Assembly: GCA_003194525.1 (NCBI GenBank)
Contig: NBIV01000088.1
Span: forward strand, 1 to 64,000
Direction of reading: 5' to 3'
Origin: Gracilariopsis chorda
Lineage: Eukaryota; Rhodophyta; Florideophyceae; Gracilariales; Gracilariaceae
DNA length: 64,000 nt
The translations under genes and the position numbers were made by a program. This document shows positions 9,872 to 19,506 of the stretch, one piece after another. Position 1 is the first letter of the stretch; every line of letters begins with the position of its first letter. Below the pieces are notes generated by a model. That model worked only from the letters and a program-made list of their open reading frames with translations. It was not told the origin of the DNA and searched no databases.

Positions 9872-10702
9872 TTAATCGTAGAACACCACACCGCCTGGAA
9901 TCTTGACGCCAACTGGACGCGGAGGCGCGTTAGAGTTACTTGGGACAGAAGCACTGCTAGAAGAAATGTTGTAGCCTGTACCTCCCTCCGTGCGAGGCGG
10001 CAAAGCCTTTGAAATAGCAAGCCAACTGGGACTGTCACCCGACAAGACGCAAAATTGCAGCAACGTAGAACGGCCCTTGTCACTTGAACTGGGCGTATAA
10101 CGCATGGATACACTTCTATTGAACAGTTCGTTAGTCTTGTAAATGCCCTTGTAAATGCCGTACGGAACGATGAAATCGCCAAAGTCGGTCTCATAATCGG
10201 CCGAATCGATAAACCAGTCGATGCATGCGTCGTAGCCTTCTTGGTGATATTTGGCCATTGCGACGGCGTACTCGGCCTTTGACACCGGGGCACTACCGAG
10301 CAAGTGTTTGAAGGCGAGTTCGATGAAACGATATTGGGATACGGGTTCGAAGAAACGAGAACGGTAGGTATTCGATTTAGCGACAGCTCGGACGAATTGA
10401 CGCACGTCCTTTGTGAACACGAACTGGCTCTCTGTCGCGGTGAGCTCTTCGCGCTCGGACTGCATGAGATATGCGTTGCCTAGAACTTGTTTGTAGATGG
10501 CGTGAATGACCAGAGATGTGTCATCATTGGCAGTGACGGGGTCTACGGTGAGGACGCGTTCGATGGAGGAAAAGGCCATGCGAGGGGATGTGCGCCGTGC
10601 GGTGAGTGGTGCCGACTGGGGCCGGGTGAGTGGCTGGCATGCTGCAAAGGAGGAGGGGCGGGCGGTGAGGGGAAGCGAGGCAGTGAAAGCGGGAATAGTC
10701 AT
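9872..10702 (-). CDS. phycobilisome rod linker polypeptide, nucleus-encoded, plastid-targeted
   Basis: A linker that joins phycobiliprotein hexamers in phycobilisome rods on the stromal side of thylakoids. The product is 276 aa. A PBS-linker domain spans about residues 50-190: IYKQVLGNAYLM, VRQFVRAVAKSNTYRSRFF, RFIELAFKHLLGSAP, GYDACIDWFIDSADYETDFGDFIVPYG. About 80 residues of Ser/Pro-rich tail follow. I chose ATG 10702 because the next 40 residues are rich in Ser, Arg and Pro with a Phe near the start, like a red-algal transit peptide, ending near MAFSSIERV. The longer open frame to 10858 would place Pro-rich sequence in front of the leader. There is one linker domain, so a rod linker is more likely than a two-domain gamma subunit or ApcE. 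The rod subtype is not resolved. Confidence 0.9.
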   Translation of the reverse strand: MTIPAFTASLPLTARPSSFAACQPLTRPQSAPLTARRTSPRMAFSSIERVLTVDPVTANDDTSLVIHAIYKQVLGNAYLMQSEREELTATESQFVFTKDVRQFVRAVAKSNTYRSRFFEPVSQYRFIELAFKHLLGSAPVSKAEYAVAMAKYHQEGYDACIDWFIDSADYETDFGDFIVPYGIYKGIYKTNELFNRSVSMRYTPSSSDKGRSTLLQFCVLSGDSPSWLAISKALPPRTEGGTGYNISSSSASVPSNSNAPPRPVGVKIPGGVVFYD

Positions 10703-11155
10703 TGTGGGGTGGAGGATAACGGGTAGGAGGCAAGGACGGAGCGGGAGCGGAGAAAGGGCAGGGGGCGGTGACGAAGGCGGGCGCGGGAGTGTCGAGGGTG
10801 CGGAAGCGGCGCGTTGGACGTGACGGATGTCTGGGGCTTTAAGAGTTCGGATTGTCAACCCTTTGTCGTCTGCATCTACTGGTAAGGGTTAAACGGTACA
10901 AGTAGCGTCCTACCCGTGGGTATCGGTGAGGGTTTTGTGCCCACGGCAATCTTGTGAAGTGCAGCGCAGATTGCGTGGCTGATCTGCGGGATTTGGGCGT
11001 GTGGTGCCCGACGCTTGGCCACCGCGCCGCAGATTTTTGTGCAAATCCTCATAGCCATCGCTGACGGCTGGACTGTGGGCGTCTCCCTCTCAAGTCTAGG
11101 TATAAGTATCCTCTCGTGAGCGCTTCTGATCAGCAGCGGACATGGCACCTTCTGG
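10703..11155. other. gap before tRNA-Pro
   Basis: Presumed promoter region of the linker gene. The plus strand near 10560-10800 is very G-rich. A short perfect hairpin lies at 10911-10922 (TACCC-GT-GGGTA). No gene seen. Confidence 0.5.
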
Positions 11156-11227
11156 GCGTCTATGGTCTAGAGGTAAGATTCTTGCTTTGGGTGCAAGAGG
11201 TCCCGGGTTCGAACCCCGGTAGACGCC
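11156..11227 (+). tRNA. tRNA-Pro(UGG)
   Basis: A complete 72-nt cloverleaf. The acceptor stem GCGTCTA pairs perfectly with TAGACGC. The anticodon stem CTTGC/GCAAG encloses the loop TTTGGGT, giving anticodon TGG. The T arm is CCGGG-TTCGAAC-CCCGG. Internal pol III A box (TGGTCTAGAGG) and B box (GGTTCGAACCC) match consensus. There is no intron and no encoded CCA. T-rich runs at about 11240-11251 can act as the terminator. Confidence 0.97.
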
Positions 11228-11390
11228 GGCCGCTTTCAAAATTTTCGTTTTTGTCTGTCTGTTCCGTGTTTCGCTTTTCAAGACGTCTTCGATTCCACGT
11301 CTGCGATCGGCCATCTCTCGCGCAGCACCGGTCGGCTAACTTGTTGCCCTTCGTATCTACTTCTCCGGTCCCGGTTGAACGAAAAGTTCA

Positions 11391-12845
11391 ATGCATAATG
11401 TGACGGCCTGTAGGAGCTCCACCTTCCTCTCTTCTCTGCGCGCGATGCTTCGTCCGCATCTGCGATCGGTCACAACCGACGGGCTCAACGCCCCGATCAC
11501 CTTTGCCGCCCCGCTATCCGTCCCCTCGACGCGCCGTGGCGCAGCCTCTCTTTCGCTGCACCACTTCGCCCCAAAGACGAAAAATCGTCGAGTACCGCGC
11601 TCCAATGTAGCCGCACCAGACGAGCACCGTCCGAATCGAGTAGCCATTATCGGCGGCGGATTGGCGGGCATGGCGACGGCCTATCATCTGCTCAATTCCA
11701 CGGCCCGGTACGCCAAAAAGCGTGCCTTCTCCCATACCGACCTTCGCCTCACCATCTTTGATCCCGCCGAACCAGGATCTGGCGGTGCCAGTGCCGCTGC
11801 CGCTGGTTTGTTACATCCGTTCACTCCCCGTATGAAGAAAAGGGTATGGGCACCTCTCAAATCTATCAATGCAACTGTCCACCTTGTGGAACAGGCTCAG
11901 TCGTGCTCTCAGCAACCGCTCATAGCCTATCCCGGTATACTGCGCCTCGCTTTGCATGAAAAGCAACACAATGACTTTCGTATCGCCGCCCATCGCTTTC
12001 CGGACGAGCTTGAACTCTTGCAACCTAATCAAGTTGCCGACCGCTTTCCACATCTCATCCAAAACGTTTCGGCGATCTTCTTGAAGAAGGCTGCAGTCGT
12101 TGACACACCCGCTTATCTACAAGCCCTGTGGCGACTTTGTCAACAGTCCGAGCGAATCGAATGGCGTCGTCAGGCGGTGCATGACGTGCGACACATTTTG
12201 GGAAATGATACTGCTTCGTTTGACACCGTTGTCATCTGCGCCGGCGCAGCCATTCCAACCATAGAAGGCCTCTCACACGTTCCACTGCGCTTGTGCAGAG
12301 GTCAGAACCTGCTTCTGAAACCTCGCGAGCAGTCTTATGCCCATGAAACGCCTGTAATCAGTGGCAAGTATGTCGTCCCAGATTTATTCGGTCACACACC
12401 TGGTCAACAGATCGTCGCAGGTGCAACTTTTGAGTATGACTACCAAGAAGACAACCCCGAAACCTTCACACAACACCTTTGTAAGAGAGATACCGATCGC
12501 GCCCTTGCCGAGTTAAAACAGCCTTTGCACGACATTGCCCCCGGTCTCATTGACAAATGTACTGTTCATGGCACTTCTTCTGGAACGCGTGCTTTGCCGC
12601 CACGCTCAGCCGATGGTTCTATTCCGATCGTGTGCAAGCTGTCAGGTACAGATCGCAACACTTCGTGCTGGTTGTTTTCGGGCCTTGGCTCACGCGGAGT
12701 CTTACATCATGCCTATCTTGCGCGAATGCTTGCACACGCTATAGTGGCCGGAAACGAACGTTTGATACCAGTTGACGCACGTCGTTTGCAACTTTCGCTG
12801 CCGCTATCTGAAGTGGAAAGAACAGTGGCTGCATGTCACGGATGA
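11391..12845 (+). CDS. FAD-dependent oxidoreductase of the DAO/MnmC C-terminal type
   Basis: 484 aa. A Rossmann FAD-binding motif at about residue 84 (VAIIGGGLAGMATAYHL) is followed by GSGGASAAAAGLLHPFTPRMKK, typical of the glycine-oxidase/MnmC-C branch of the DAO fold. A second dinucleotide strand (FDTVVICAGA) lies near residue 280 and the C-terminal FAD contact is near GLGSRGVLHHAYLA. The first 80 residues are Ser/Arg/Pro-rich and lack the fold, so an organelle leader is likely; a second ATG at residue 19 is possible. In MnmC this domain demodifies cmnm5U in tRNA, but the methyltransferase half is absent and the substrate is not shown by the sequence. It starts 163 nt after tRNA-Pro and converges on the LPMO-like gene. 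Confidence 0.8.
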   Translation: MHNVTACRSSTFLSSLRAMLRPHLRSVTTDGLNAPITFAAPLSVPSTRRGAASLSLHHFAPKTKNRRVPRSNVAAPDEHRPNRVAIIGGGLAGMATAYHLLNSTARYAKKRAFSHTDLRLTIFDPAEPGSGGASAAAAGLLHPFTPRMKKRVWAPLKSINATVHLVEQAQSCSQQPLIAYPGILRLALHEKQHNDFRIAAHRFPDELELLQPNQVADRFPHLIQNVSAIFLKKAAVVDTPAYLQALWRLCQQSERIEWRRQAVHDVRHILGNDTASFDTVVICAGAAIPTIEGLSHVPLRLCRGQNLLLKPREQSYAHETPVISGKYVVPDLFGHTPGQQIVAGATFEYDYQEDNPETFTQHLCKRDTDRALAELKQPLHDIAPGLIDKCTVHGTSSGTRALPPRSADGSIPIVCKLSGTDRNTSCWLFSGLGSRGVLHHAYLARMLAHAIVAGNERLIPVDARRLQLSLPLSEVERTVAACHG

Positions 12846-12993
12846 AAGTGAGGGTCACATGTCAAAAGGAGGTCTTTCTTGAACATACGCTGTATAGCTT
12901 TTATCTCTATATCACTCCGCAGTTTCACCTGTACAATGGGAGCAATCAAAGTATGTTATGAACGGCTTGTGGGCTTCTTTGCATCAAGCCCTT

Positions 12994-14806
12994 TTAGGCC
13001 AACTGCATATATGCGCTCTTCATACTTTCATCAGCTTCTGTGAATGGAGCTTGCCCAACAAGTCTGACTGACGCACGACCTCGCTTGGATCCAGCCTCTC
13101 CACTACCGCTTCTTCCAAACAAGCTGCTGCTGAACGATGAGGAAGATCCGGCCCCCGTCGAGGCACCTGAACCCGTAGACGCAGACGAACCGCTAGATGA
13201 TGGCGGTGGAGCAGCAGCGCTAACTGGCTCTGCTGTGGTTGTCGTGCTAGATCCACTGGTTGATCCTGTGGATGACCATGAGCCCGACCCCGACGATGTT
13301 TCTGAAGGTGTCTGGTTGCCGTCCGTCGGAGTCCCAAACCCAGAGCCTGTTGATGAGTCTTGCTCAGAACCATCATTTGGAGCAGGATTATCGTCAATGA
13401 CCACAGCTTCCGAATCCTCAGCAGTAGCAGTGTCACCGTCATCTGTAATCGGTTCGTTAATCCACTCGGAATCTGAATTAGACTCTTCGTAATCGTCGTC
13501 AATATGGTGATGAGACTCTAAGTAGTCATGTACCGACTGTCCAGGGAAGTGTTTAGCCCCTTCGCCCTGAGTTTCTTTGAAACGCAGCTCAACGCTTCCC
13601 CACGAAAATGTGCCGTCTTTTCCAACAACTTTCACGGCCACTCTCATTCTTCTATTGAACAATGGGTGCATCCAGGGGTAAACGTCGGCCTTGTGATCGC
13701 CTGCGATAGTGTACGGTATTGAATAATCCTTACCATTCACCTTGCCATTCGTATGCCACTCAACGTATTCAACGTCGCCAGTTGTCTCTGCCATTAGCGA
13801 TATTTCATCGTTGCGGTTGAGATGTATGATTTCGTTGAGGTCAACATCCAATACTCTGTTTTCTCTGCCGTCGAGCAGTAGGATGCGCGACAATTCAACA
13901 GACGAAGGATCAGCAGTCCTTGCTTTTCCATACCACTCGGACAGAATTGGCTGCGGTGTCTTTCCATCCTTGAAAGGGGCAGGCACCCGTTTTTCGGTCT
14001 TTCGCATAGGGCGGCATGGCTCCTTCCAACAAATGCCCAAGTCATCGACTGTGGCTTCGCATCCATCCTCGTATGTGCTACCTCCCCCTGCTGAGAATGT
14101 TGGAACGTAGGACTCCTGTACTGGTTCTCCTCCGCTAACTCTCACGTACGCACAGTCGTAATAGTCTCCAAAATGACCATAGCCAACTCCACCACCATAC
14201 CACGTCCATCCAAGAACGTAATCTCCATCCGGAAATACGGGAGGGATGTACAACATTTTCGAATATGCCTCGTTTTGCCTGTCGTAGTGGCAGTCTCTGT
14301 GAAAGTCAAAATCGTTACAAGTGAAACGACCCACACTCCAGCAATTATAGTGGAAGGCCATCTTTGCGTGCCAGTGTTTGGAATCTCTCTTGTTTAGGGG
14401 TACCAGAGACCACCGGACAAAGCCACCTTCGTGGTTATTCCGAGTCCAAACGACTCTATGATACCCTCCTCGTTGAAAGACTGTAGTTGGATTTGAAGGG
14501 TCAGCGTCTGCAGCAATGTTGTAGTTTGGACATGGACCAGGGCAGTTGCCGATAAAACCACCAGTTCCGCCAATTCGGCATCCATCGATAGTTGACATAG
14601 GATGGGGGCTGGTAAGAAAACTACTCTAGCAAAGAATGGCAAGACGCAGAGTTTGGAATTGTTGTGGAACGGGTTAGGGCGCCATGAAGCTTGTACAATG
14701 GTCGAAAAAAGCCAGCCGGTCGTGAGATAAGAACAACGTACCTATGAGCAAGAACACATGGCAGAATGCCTATGAAAAGGGTACAGAGCATAAGCTGAAG
14801 CTTCAT
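12994..14806 (-). CDS. secreted LPMO-like copper protein, two exons
   Basis: Exon 1 is 14742-14806, exon 2 is 12994-14608, and the intron is 133 nt (donor ATAG|GTACGT, acceptor TACCAG|CCCC). The protein is 559 aa. Residues 1-20 are a signal peptide (MKLQLMLCTLFIGILPCVLA) and cleavage leaves His-21 as the new N-terminus, as needed for a copper histidine brace. The catalytic-like domain follows: DGCRIGGTGGFIGNCPGPC, a candidate second Cu ligand in RNNHEGGFVRWSL, many Cys (CWSVGRFTCNDF, HRDCHYDRQ) and GDYVLGWTWYGGG. The middle (about residues 220-370) is acidic and unassigned. The C-terminal 150 residues are Asp/Ser/Thr/Gly-rich, like an O-glycosylated linker or wall-anchoring tail. The His1 logic is strong; family and substrate (wall glucan, chitin or galactan) are inferred. 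Without exon 1 the open frame would lack the signal peptide. Confidence 0.75.
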
Positions 14807-16111
14807 TTTGAAAGAGTTTTCTTCTTTCCAAGACTAGAAGGGTTTGCTGCAGCTTTGCTGCAGATGCACCTTCTTCGCACGGCTGCAAAGCCTAGAATGA
14901 TGGAGTCAAACATCTGGTTGCTGTGAACGGAATTTCCTGTGGAAGTGTCGTGGGTTTTTGAAGTGTGACCGGGAGATGAGAACGTGACTCGAAGAACGCT
15001 TTACGGTTGGGCGCAATGGATTAGTTATAGTCGGGACAAGAGCAATGCCATTTCCTAGAAAAGCGCAGTGGCCCTGCGTTCTCACATGCGCAAAGGGGTA
15101 CGAATGGCAAGGAATATTGCATGTTGCTATCGTCAACCAGGTCTGCCAATTATGTAAACTGGATAACCCGAAACAACACTTGCACTGATGCCGCTCAGAT
15201 AGGCTCCCATGGTCTTCTGCATAGAATTCGTTATCTAGGATTTTGCCTGATGGTATTCATTGTCGTGACTCTCGCGCCATTGCACATACCCCTGAAGGAT
15301 GCCCTAATGCTTATCTCGAAATACTGCCAAAGGAAAGGTGGAAACTCAGCAATCGTGATATACGAGAGCACTTCTTGTCACCTTGCTGTTCAGCGAAGTC
15401 GCTTGGGGCATGCTTGAAGAAGTCATTTATTCCGGGAATGGCAGTTCACTCGTGGCCCAGTGTGTTCATCTCCCTGTGAAACTTTTTGATTTGTATGTTG
15501 CGTTCTTTGCATGGCAGTGTCCCCGAGAGAAACGTTCTTGGTCATATTCCGGTAGAACCGTTCGAAGCCCGCAATACCGCCGCGTCACACCTTGACAGGC
15601 ACGTAACACAGAAACCATTCCAGAACCGAATTGCGGTTCCTCCCATATCCTTTTTTAGTTGGCACGCCCAAACGGACGCGGCCGCACATGGGGGCGATGC
15701 CCTCCCGCATGCCGTACTGTTGTCCGGCTGAGTCAAGCATGTCTACATATCCACAAATAGAACGAAATCGTGCAGTGGAAGGGTGCAAAATCTGAGAGGA
15801 TGGTGTTGCCGCTAGAATAGGACCTGTCGTTCTGGAGAGATTTTGTTCCGTTCATGAACGATGAAATCTTCTTTACCTCACGGTATTGTCTTTGAAAAGA
15901 AAGGATTGTTCTTTAGTAAGTTAAAAGGTGTTATACCTGTTGAAGCGTTCTCAAAACCCGCGGATGAGAAAGCTGGTATGATCCGGGCGTACGTATTAGA
16001 TGAACAGTGTCTTTGAATATGACATAGAAGAAGGATGTTCCTTGATCCTACGAAGAAAAAGACACAGCTGCGCGTGAATAAGGCGTACGGTAAGGATGGT
16101 TTCGGAACTCT
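14807..16111. other. 1.3-kb stretch without a supported gene
   Basis: Several open frames of 60-100 codons exist on both strands (for example plus 15121-15417 and minus 15585-15788), but none has recognisable motifs, splice partners or consistent coding character. It may hold 3' and 5' flanks of the neighbours and decayed repeat DNA. It starts at the LPMO-like gene start and ends at the 3' end of the P5C reductase gene. Confidence 0.4.
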
Positions 16112-17122
16112 TTAACTGTCACCCATCTGACGCGCTTTTTCTACAGCAGCATCAACTGCAGCACCGATGGCCGCCCGGAACGCGTGCTCTTCAAGTGTGG
16201 ATGTACCAACAACAGTCACTCCACCCGGACTTTCTACCATGTTTCTCAGAATGGCCGGATGTTGTTTACGTTGTAGCATATCACCCGCACCCTTGATTGT
16301 ATCTGCCGCCATACTCAAGGCTTGTGCTCTCGAAAAGCCATGTTTTACAGCAGCATCTGCAAAAGCTTCTGCCATCATGAACACAAAGGCAACGCCAGCG
16401 CCGGAAAAGCCCGTTGCCGGGGCTAGTAGGCTTTCATCTGTGGTGTATACAGTTCCTACGGCAGAGAGTATCTCTTGCGCGCGATGTATATGGGTCTCTT
16501 TGGCGGCTTTATTCGCGCAGATCACCGTGCATGATGATTGTGTCGTGGCAGGGATATTGGGCATGGCGCGGATGATGGGAAGCTTTGAGCCTGGTTGAGA
16601 CGGCAGAGATAAGTGCTTTTCAAGGGATGCTGTGGTCATGCCTGCAACAATGGACACGAGTACTGGATCGTTTTGGGAGCGGTGCAAGACAGATGCGATC
16701 TCCGATAAGACGGATGGGGCTATGTTTGGTTTCACGCAGAGCAGGATTAGTTGAGCTTGTTCACATGCTTCGCAATTGGAGGTAGTTTGATGAGCTTTGA
16801 CCGATTCGGGAAGATGTGAGAGGAGATGAAGATAGGGCGAAGATGCATGTATTACAGGAGGTGTTTGCTGCGCTAGGAGCCCGCTGATAAGCGCTGTGGC
16901 CATATTTCCTCCAGCGCCAATGACCGCGACGTGTGAAGGAGCCGATGATGTTTCTTTTGAAGCGACGGAAGTTGCGAATGTACGACGGTAGATGGGTGCG
17001 GCATGGGGGATGCGGTGGACGTGGGGGGTGAGAGCAGGCTTCAGACGGTTCTGCAATGCCGATGCCAAGGTGAGAGAACGCGGAATGCGCGTAAGACATG
17101 CGAACATTGTCAGGTGATTCAT
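16112..17122 (-). CDS. proC: pyrroline-5-carboxylate reductase
   Basis: Reduces pyrroline-5-carboxylate to proline with NAD(P)H, the last step of proline synthesis. 336 aa. After a basic, Ser-rich leader of about 65 residues (likely mitochondrial or plastid) comes the Rossmann motif HVAVIGAGGNMATALISGLLAQ. The middle holds ILLCVKPN and SIVAGMTTASLEKHL. The C-terminal dimerisation domain holds FSGAGVAFVFMMAEAFADAAVKHG and the family signature ESPGGVTVVGTSTLEEHAFR. All family landmarks are present. Upstream on the same strand is tRNA-Thr. Confidence 0.95.
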   Translation of the reverse strand: MNHLTMFACLTRIPRSLTLASALQNRLKPALTPHVHRIPHAAPIYRRTFATSVASKETSSAPSHVAVIGAGGNMATALISGLLAQQTPPVIHASSPYLHLLSHLPESVKAHQTTSNCEACEQAQLILLCVKPNIAPSVLSEIASVLHRSQNDPVLVSIVAGMTTASLEKHLSLPSQPGSKLPIIRAMPNIPATTQSSCTVICANKAAKETHIHRAQEILSAVGTVYTTDESLLAPATGFSGAGVAFVFMMAEAFADAAVKHGFSRAQALSMAADTIKGAGDMLQRKQHPAILRNMVESPGGVTVVGTSTLEEHAFRAAIGAAVDAAVEKARQMGDS

Positions 17123-17435
17123 AATCCCCTGTTTGCGGAAGAATGTGGGCTATGGCGAAAGTGGACTAGTCGGTGATCTTGTCGGTGATATATGACCTCG
17201 CAAAGTAACGGATCAATGCCAAGTTGGCATCGCCGAGTGTACCAGGGATATTTAGGGATAGGGGTCTAGCTAGGTTTCTGGGCTTCTAACCCTTCCTCGG
17301 TGGCAAAAGTATGCGAATGAGATCGGACGAGATGCAAGCAATTCACCTTCATGGCGATGGGTAACGGTTTCTCTCGTGCCGTGCCGATCTGTCACACAGA
17401 AAGATGCCCAGATATCCAAAAGGGGGACCAAATAC
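17123..17435. other. gap between P5C reductase and tRNA-Thr
   Basis: Presumed promoter region of the P5C reductase gene and 3' flank of the tRNA gene. Nothing else seen. Confidence 0.4.
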
Positions 17436-17509
17436 AGCCGAATGCGAGATTCGAACTCGCGACCTCACCCTTACGAAGGGCGCGCTCTAACCAACTGAGC
17501 TAAGCCGGC
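17436..17509 (-). tRNA. tRNA-Thr(CGU)
   Basis: A 74-nt cloverleaf with D arm GCTC/GAGC, anticodon stem CGCCC/GGGTG around TTCGTAA (anticodon CGT), and T arm GCGAG-TTCGAAT-CTCGC. A box (TAGCTCAGTTGG) and B box (AGTTCGAATCT) are present. In the acceptor stem, GCCGGCT pairs with ATTCGGC with one G-U and one C-U mismatch (position 6/67), so the stem is slightly weakened. No intron. Confidence 0.93.
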
Positions 17510-17701
17510 TCCCAGATCCTTGCCCGTGGACCGCGGTTCTTGAGTATATATTTTAGTATTGTAGCCGAAAAGAGCACGCGCAGATCTTACAGTCTACCCC
17601 TCGTAATAGATCCGCCTGCATCCGTAAGCGCCACGGCTGAAGCTCGGCCGAAACAATGATGGCGAGTCCGCACCAAGTGTCATCGTCTCGTTCTCCACAC
17701 C

Positions 17702-19237
17702 ATGTTCCTCACCTTTGCCCCGCCAACAGCATTCCGAACATCACTGTTCGCCCGCTTCCGCCCAGCCGCAGACTGTCGTCGGAGCCCGCGACATGCAGTC
17801 AGAGCATCCGCGTGCGAATCACCGACAGACCATTTTCGCGAGGAATGCGGTGTAGTCGGTGTATGGCGACATCCTGAAGCTTCTGCCGTAGCGTACTACG
17901 CCTTGCATGCGCTACAGCACCGAGGCCAAGAGGGAGCAGGGATCGTCTCAGCTACAGACGATACTCTACATGAGCATAAGGGTCTCGGTCTCGTTTCTGA
18001 GGTGTTCGAGAATGCGCTCCATCTTATCCCCGGTGACGCTGCCATTGCCCACAATCGCTATTCTACCGCGGGCGAGAAGAATGTGCGCAACGTTCAACCA
18101 TTTCGCGCTAGTTTTCGCGAAGGACAAGTCGCCATTGCTCACAATGGCAACCTCACCAACGCTCAAAAGCTTCGTATGGAGTTGGAATTGCGCGGTAGTA
18201 TATTTGCTACAAGTAGCGATACGGAAGTCGTTCTTCATCTTATGGCTACTTCAGTAAGCTCTTCAGCTGGTATTGAACGTAAAGCAGCTGACGCCCTCAA
18301 TCGCGTAGAGGGTGCTTTCTCCATCATTCTGCTTACCACCAATCGTCTCATCGCTGTGCGCGATCCTTACGGTTTTCGACCCCTTGTAATGGGTGAGCTC
18401 GCTCTGGAGGGAAGACCGCCAGCTCTTGTATTCGCTTCTGAATCATGTGCACTTGATATTGTCAGTGCACGAATGACCCGCGAAATAGAGCCGGGTGAAA
18501 TGGTTGTTGTCGATAGAGACGGTCATGTGTCCAACTGGTTCCCCTTTCCATCTGTGCGTCGCCGCGCCTGCGTTTTCGAGCATATCTACTTTTCGAAGCC
18601 CAGTTCCATTGTGTTTGGACGTTCTGTGTATATGAGTCGCTTCCGCTTCGGCCAGCTACTTGCCACTTCATGTCCGCTGCCAGAAGCTGACGCTGTCGTT
18701 CCGGTTCCAGAGAGCGGTGTTCCGGCTGCTCTTGGATACGCGTCTGCGTCTGGTATCCAGTTTCAGCAGGCGATTATACGCAGTCACTACGTTGGACGTA
18801 CATTCATTCAACCCACACAGACAGCTCGCGATATCGGAGTCAAGCTTAAACTTGCGCCTGTCGAGGCACTTATTCGGGGCAAGAGCGTTGTGGTGGTCGA
18901 CGACTCAATTGTGCGAGGAACAACGTCTAGGAAAATTGTGCGAATGCTTCGGGAAGCGGGCGCGCGACAAGTTCATATACGAATTGCCTGTCCACCAATT
19001 ACTGGGGGGTGTTTCTATGGGGTAGATACACCGGATAAGGAGAAATTGCTTTCGTACCGAATGTCTGACGAGGAAGCTTGTCGTTTCATCGAGGCAGATT
19101 CATTGGCCTTCTTGCCACTGAACGCAATGCATGAGTTTTTAGGCGATGAGGCACCTACCTTCTGTGATGCATGCTTCTCAGGGGAATACCCGGTTCTGCC
19201 GGCGGTAGTCGATGAGAAAATTGGGGGCCTTGTCTAA
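17702..19237 (+). CDS. purF: amidophosphoribosyltransferase (glutamine PRPP amidotransferase)
   Basis: First committed step of purine synthesis: PRPP plus glutamine gives phosphoribosylamine. 511 aa. A leader of about 45 residues (Ser/Arg/Pro/Ala-rich, plastid-like) precedes the catalytic Cys in REECGVVGVW, which becomes N-terminal after processing. The glutaminase domain follows (HALQHRGQEGAGI, HNRYSTAGEKN, IAHNGNL, SSDTEVVLHLM). The PRTase domain has the PRPP loop VVVDDSIVRGTTSRKIV. The C-terminus has RIACPPITGGCFYGVDTP, where bacterial and plant enzymes place Fe-S cysteine ligands. It lies 192 nt from tRNA-Thr, in divergent orientation. Confidence 0.96.
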   Translation: MFLTFAPPTAFRTSLFARFRPAADCRRSPRHAVRASACESPTDHFREECGVVGVWRHPEASAVAYYALHALQHRGQEGAGIVSATDDTLHEHKGLGLVSEVFENALHLIPGDAAIAHNRYSTAGEKNVRNVQPFRASFREGQVAIAHNGNLTNAQKLRMELELRGSIFATSSDTEVVLHLMATSVSSSAGIERKAADALNRVEGAFSIILLTTNRLIAVRDPYGFRPLVMGELALEGRPPALVFASESCALDIVSARMTREIEPGEMVVVDRDGHVSNWFPFPSVRRRACVFEHIYFSKPSSIVFGRSVYMSRFRFGQLLATSCPLPEADAVVPVPESGVPAALGYASASGIQFQQAIIRSHYVGRTFIQPTQTARDIGVKLKLAPVEALIRGKSVVVVDDSIVRGTTSRKIVRMLREAGARQVHIRIACPPITGGCFYGVDTPDKEKLLSYRMSDEEACRFIEADSLAFLPLNAMHEFLGDEAPTFCDACFSGEYPVLPAVVDEKIGGLV

Positions 19238-19506
19238 CTTCACTTTGTCGGGAAGGTATCGACGTAACTTGCATGAGTTCCGTGACTTGCGCCATTTATT
19301 ATTTAGAAACAGCCAAAGGGGCGAGTAGGTTGTGAGCTTGTCTACTTTCTAGTTCGGACATGGGTTATATGGGCACTGCAGAAAAGTACAGGGTTTGTAT
19401 TGAGTACAATTGTGATCATTACCAGTATTATGTATATAGTTGAGCGTGATTTTGGGGGGCTGCAGGTCAGAAGTAGCGTTGTGGTCTCGCATGCACGTCG
19501 ACAGCG
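19238..19506. other. convergent 3' ends
   Basis: Short AT-richer gap between the amidophosphoribosyltransferase and RING ligase stop codons. Nothing else seen. Confidence 0.4.

Noticed and set aside
14906-15136. Short frames between the LPMO-like and P5C reductase genes
   Set aside because: No motif, no splice partner, inconsistent between frames.
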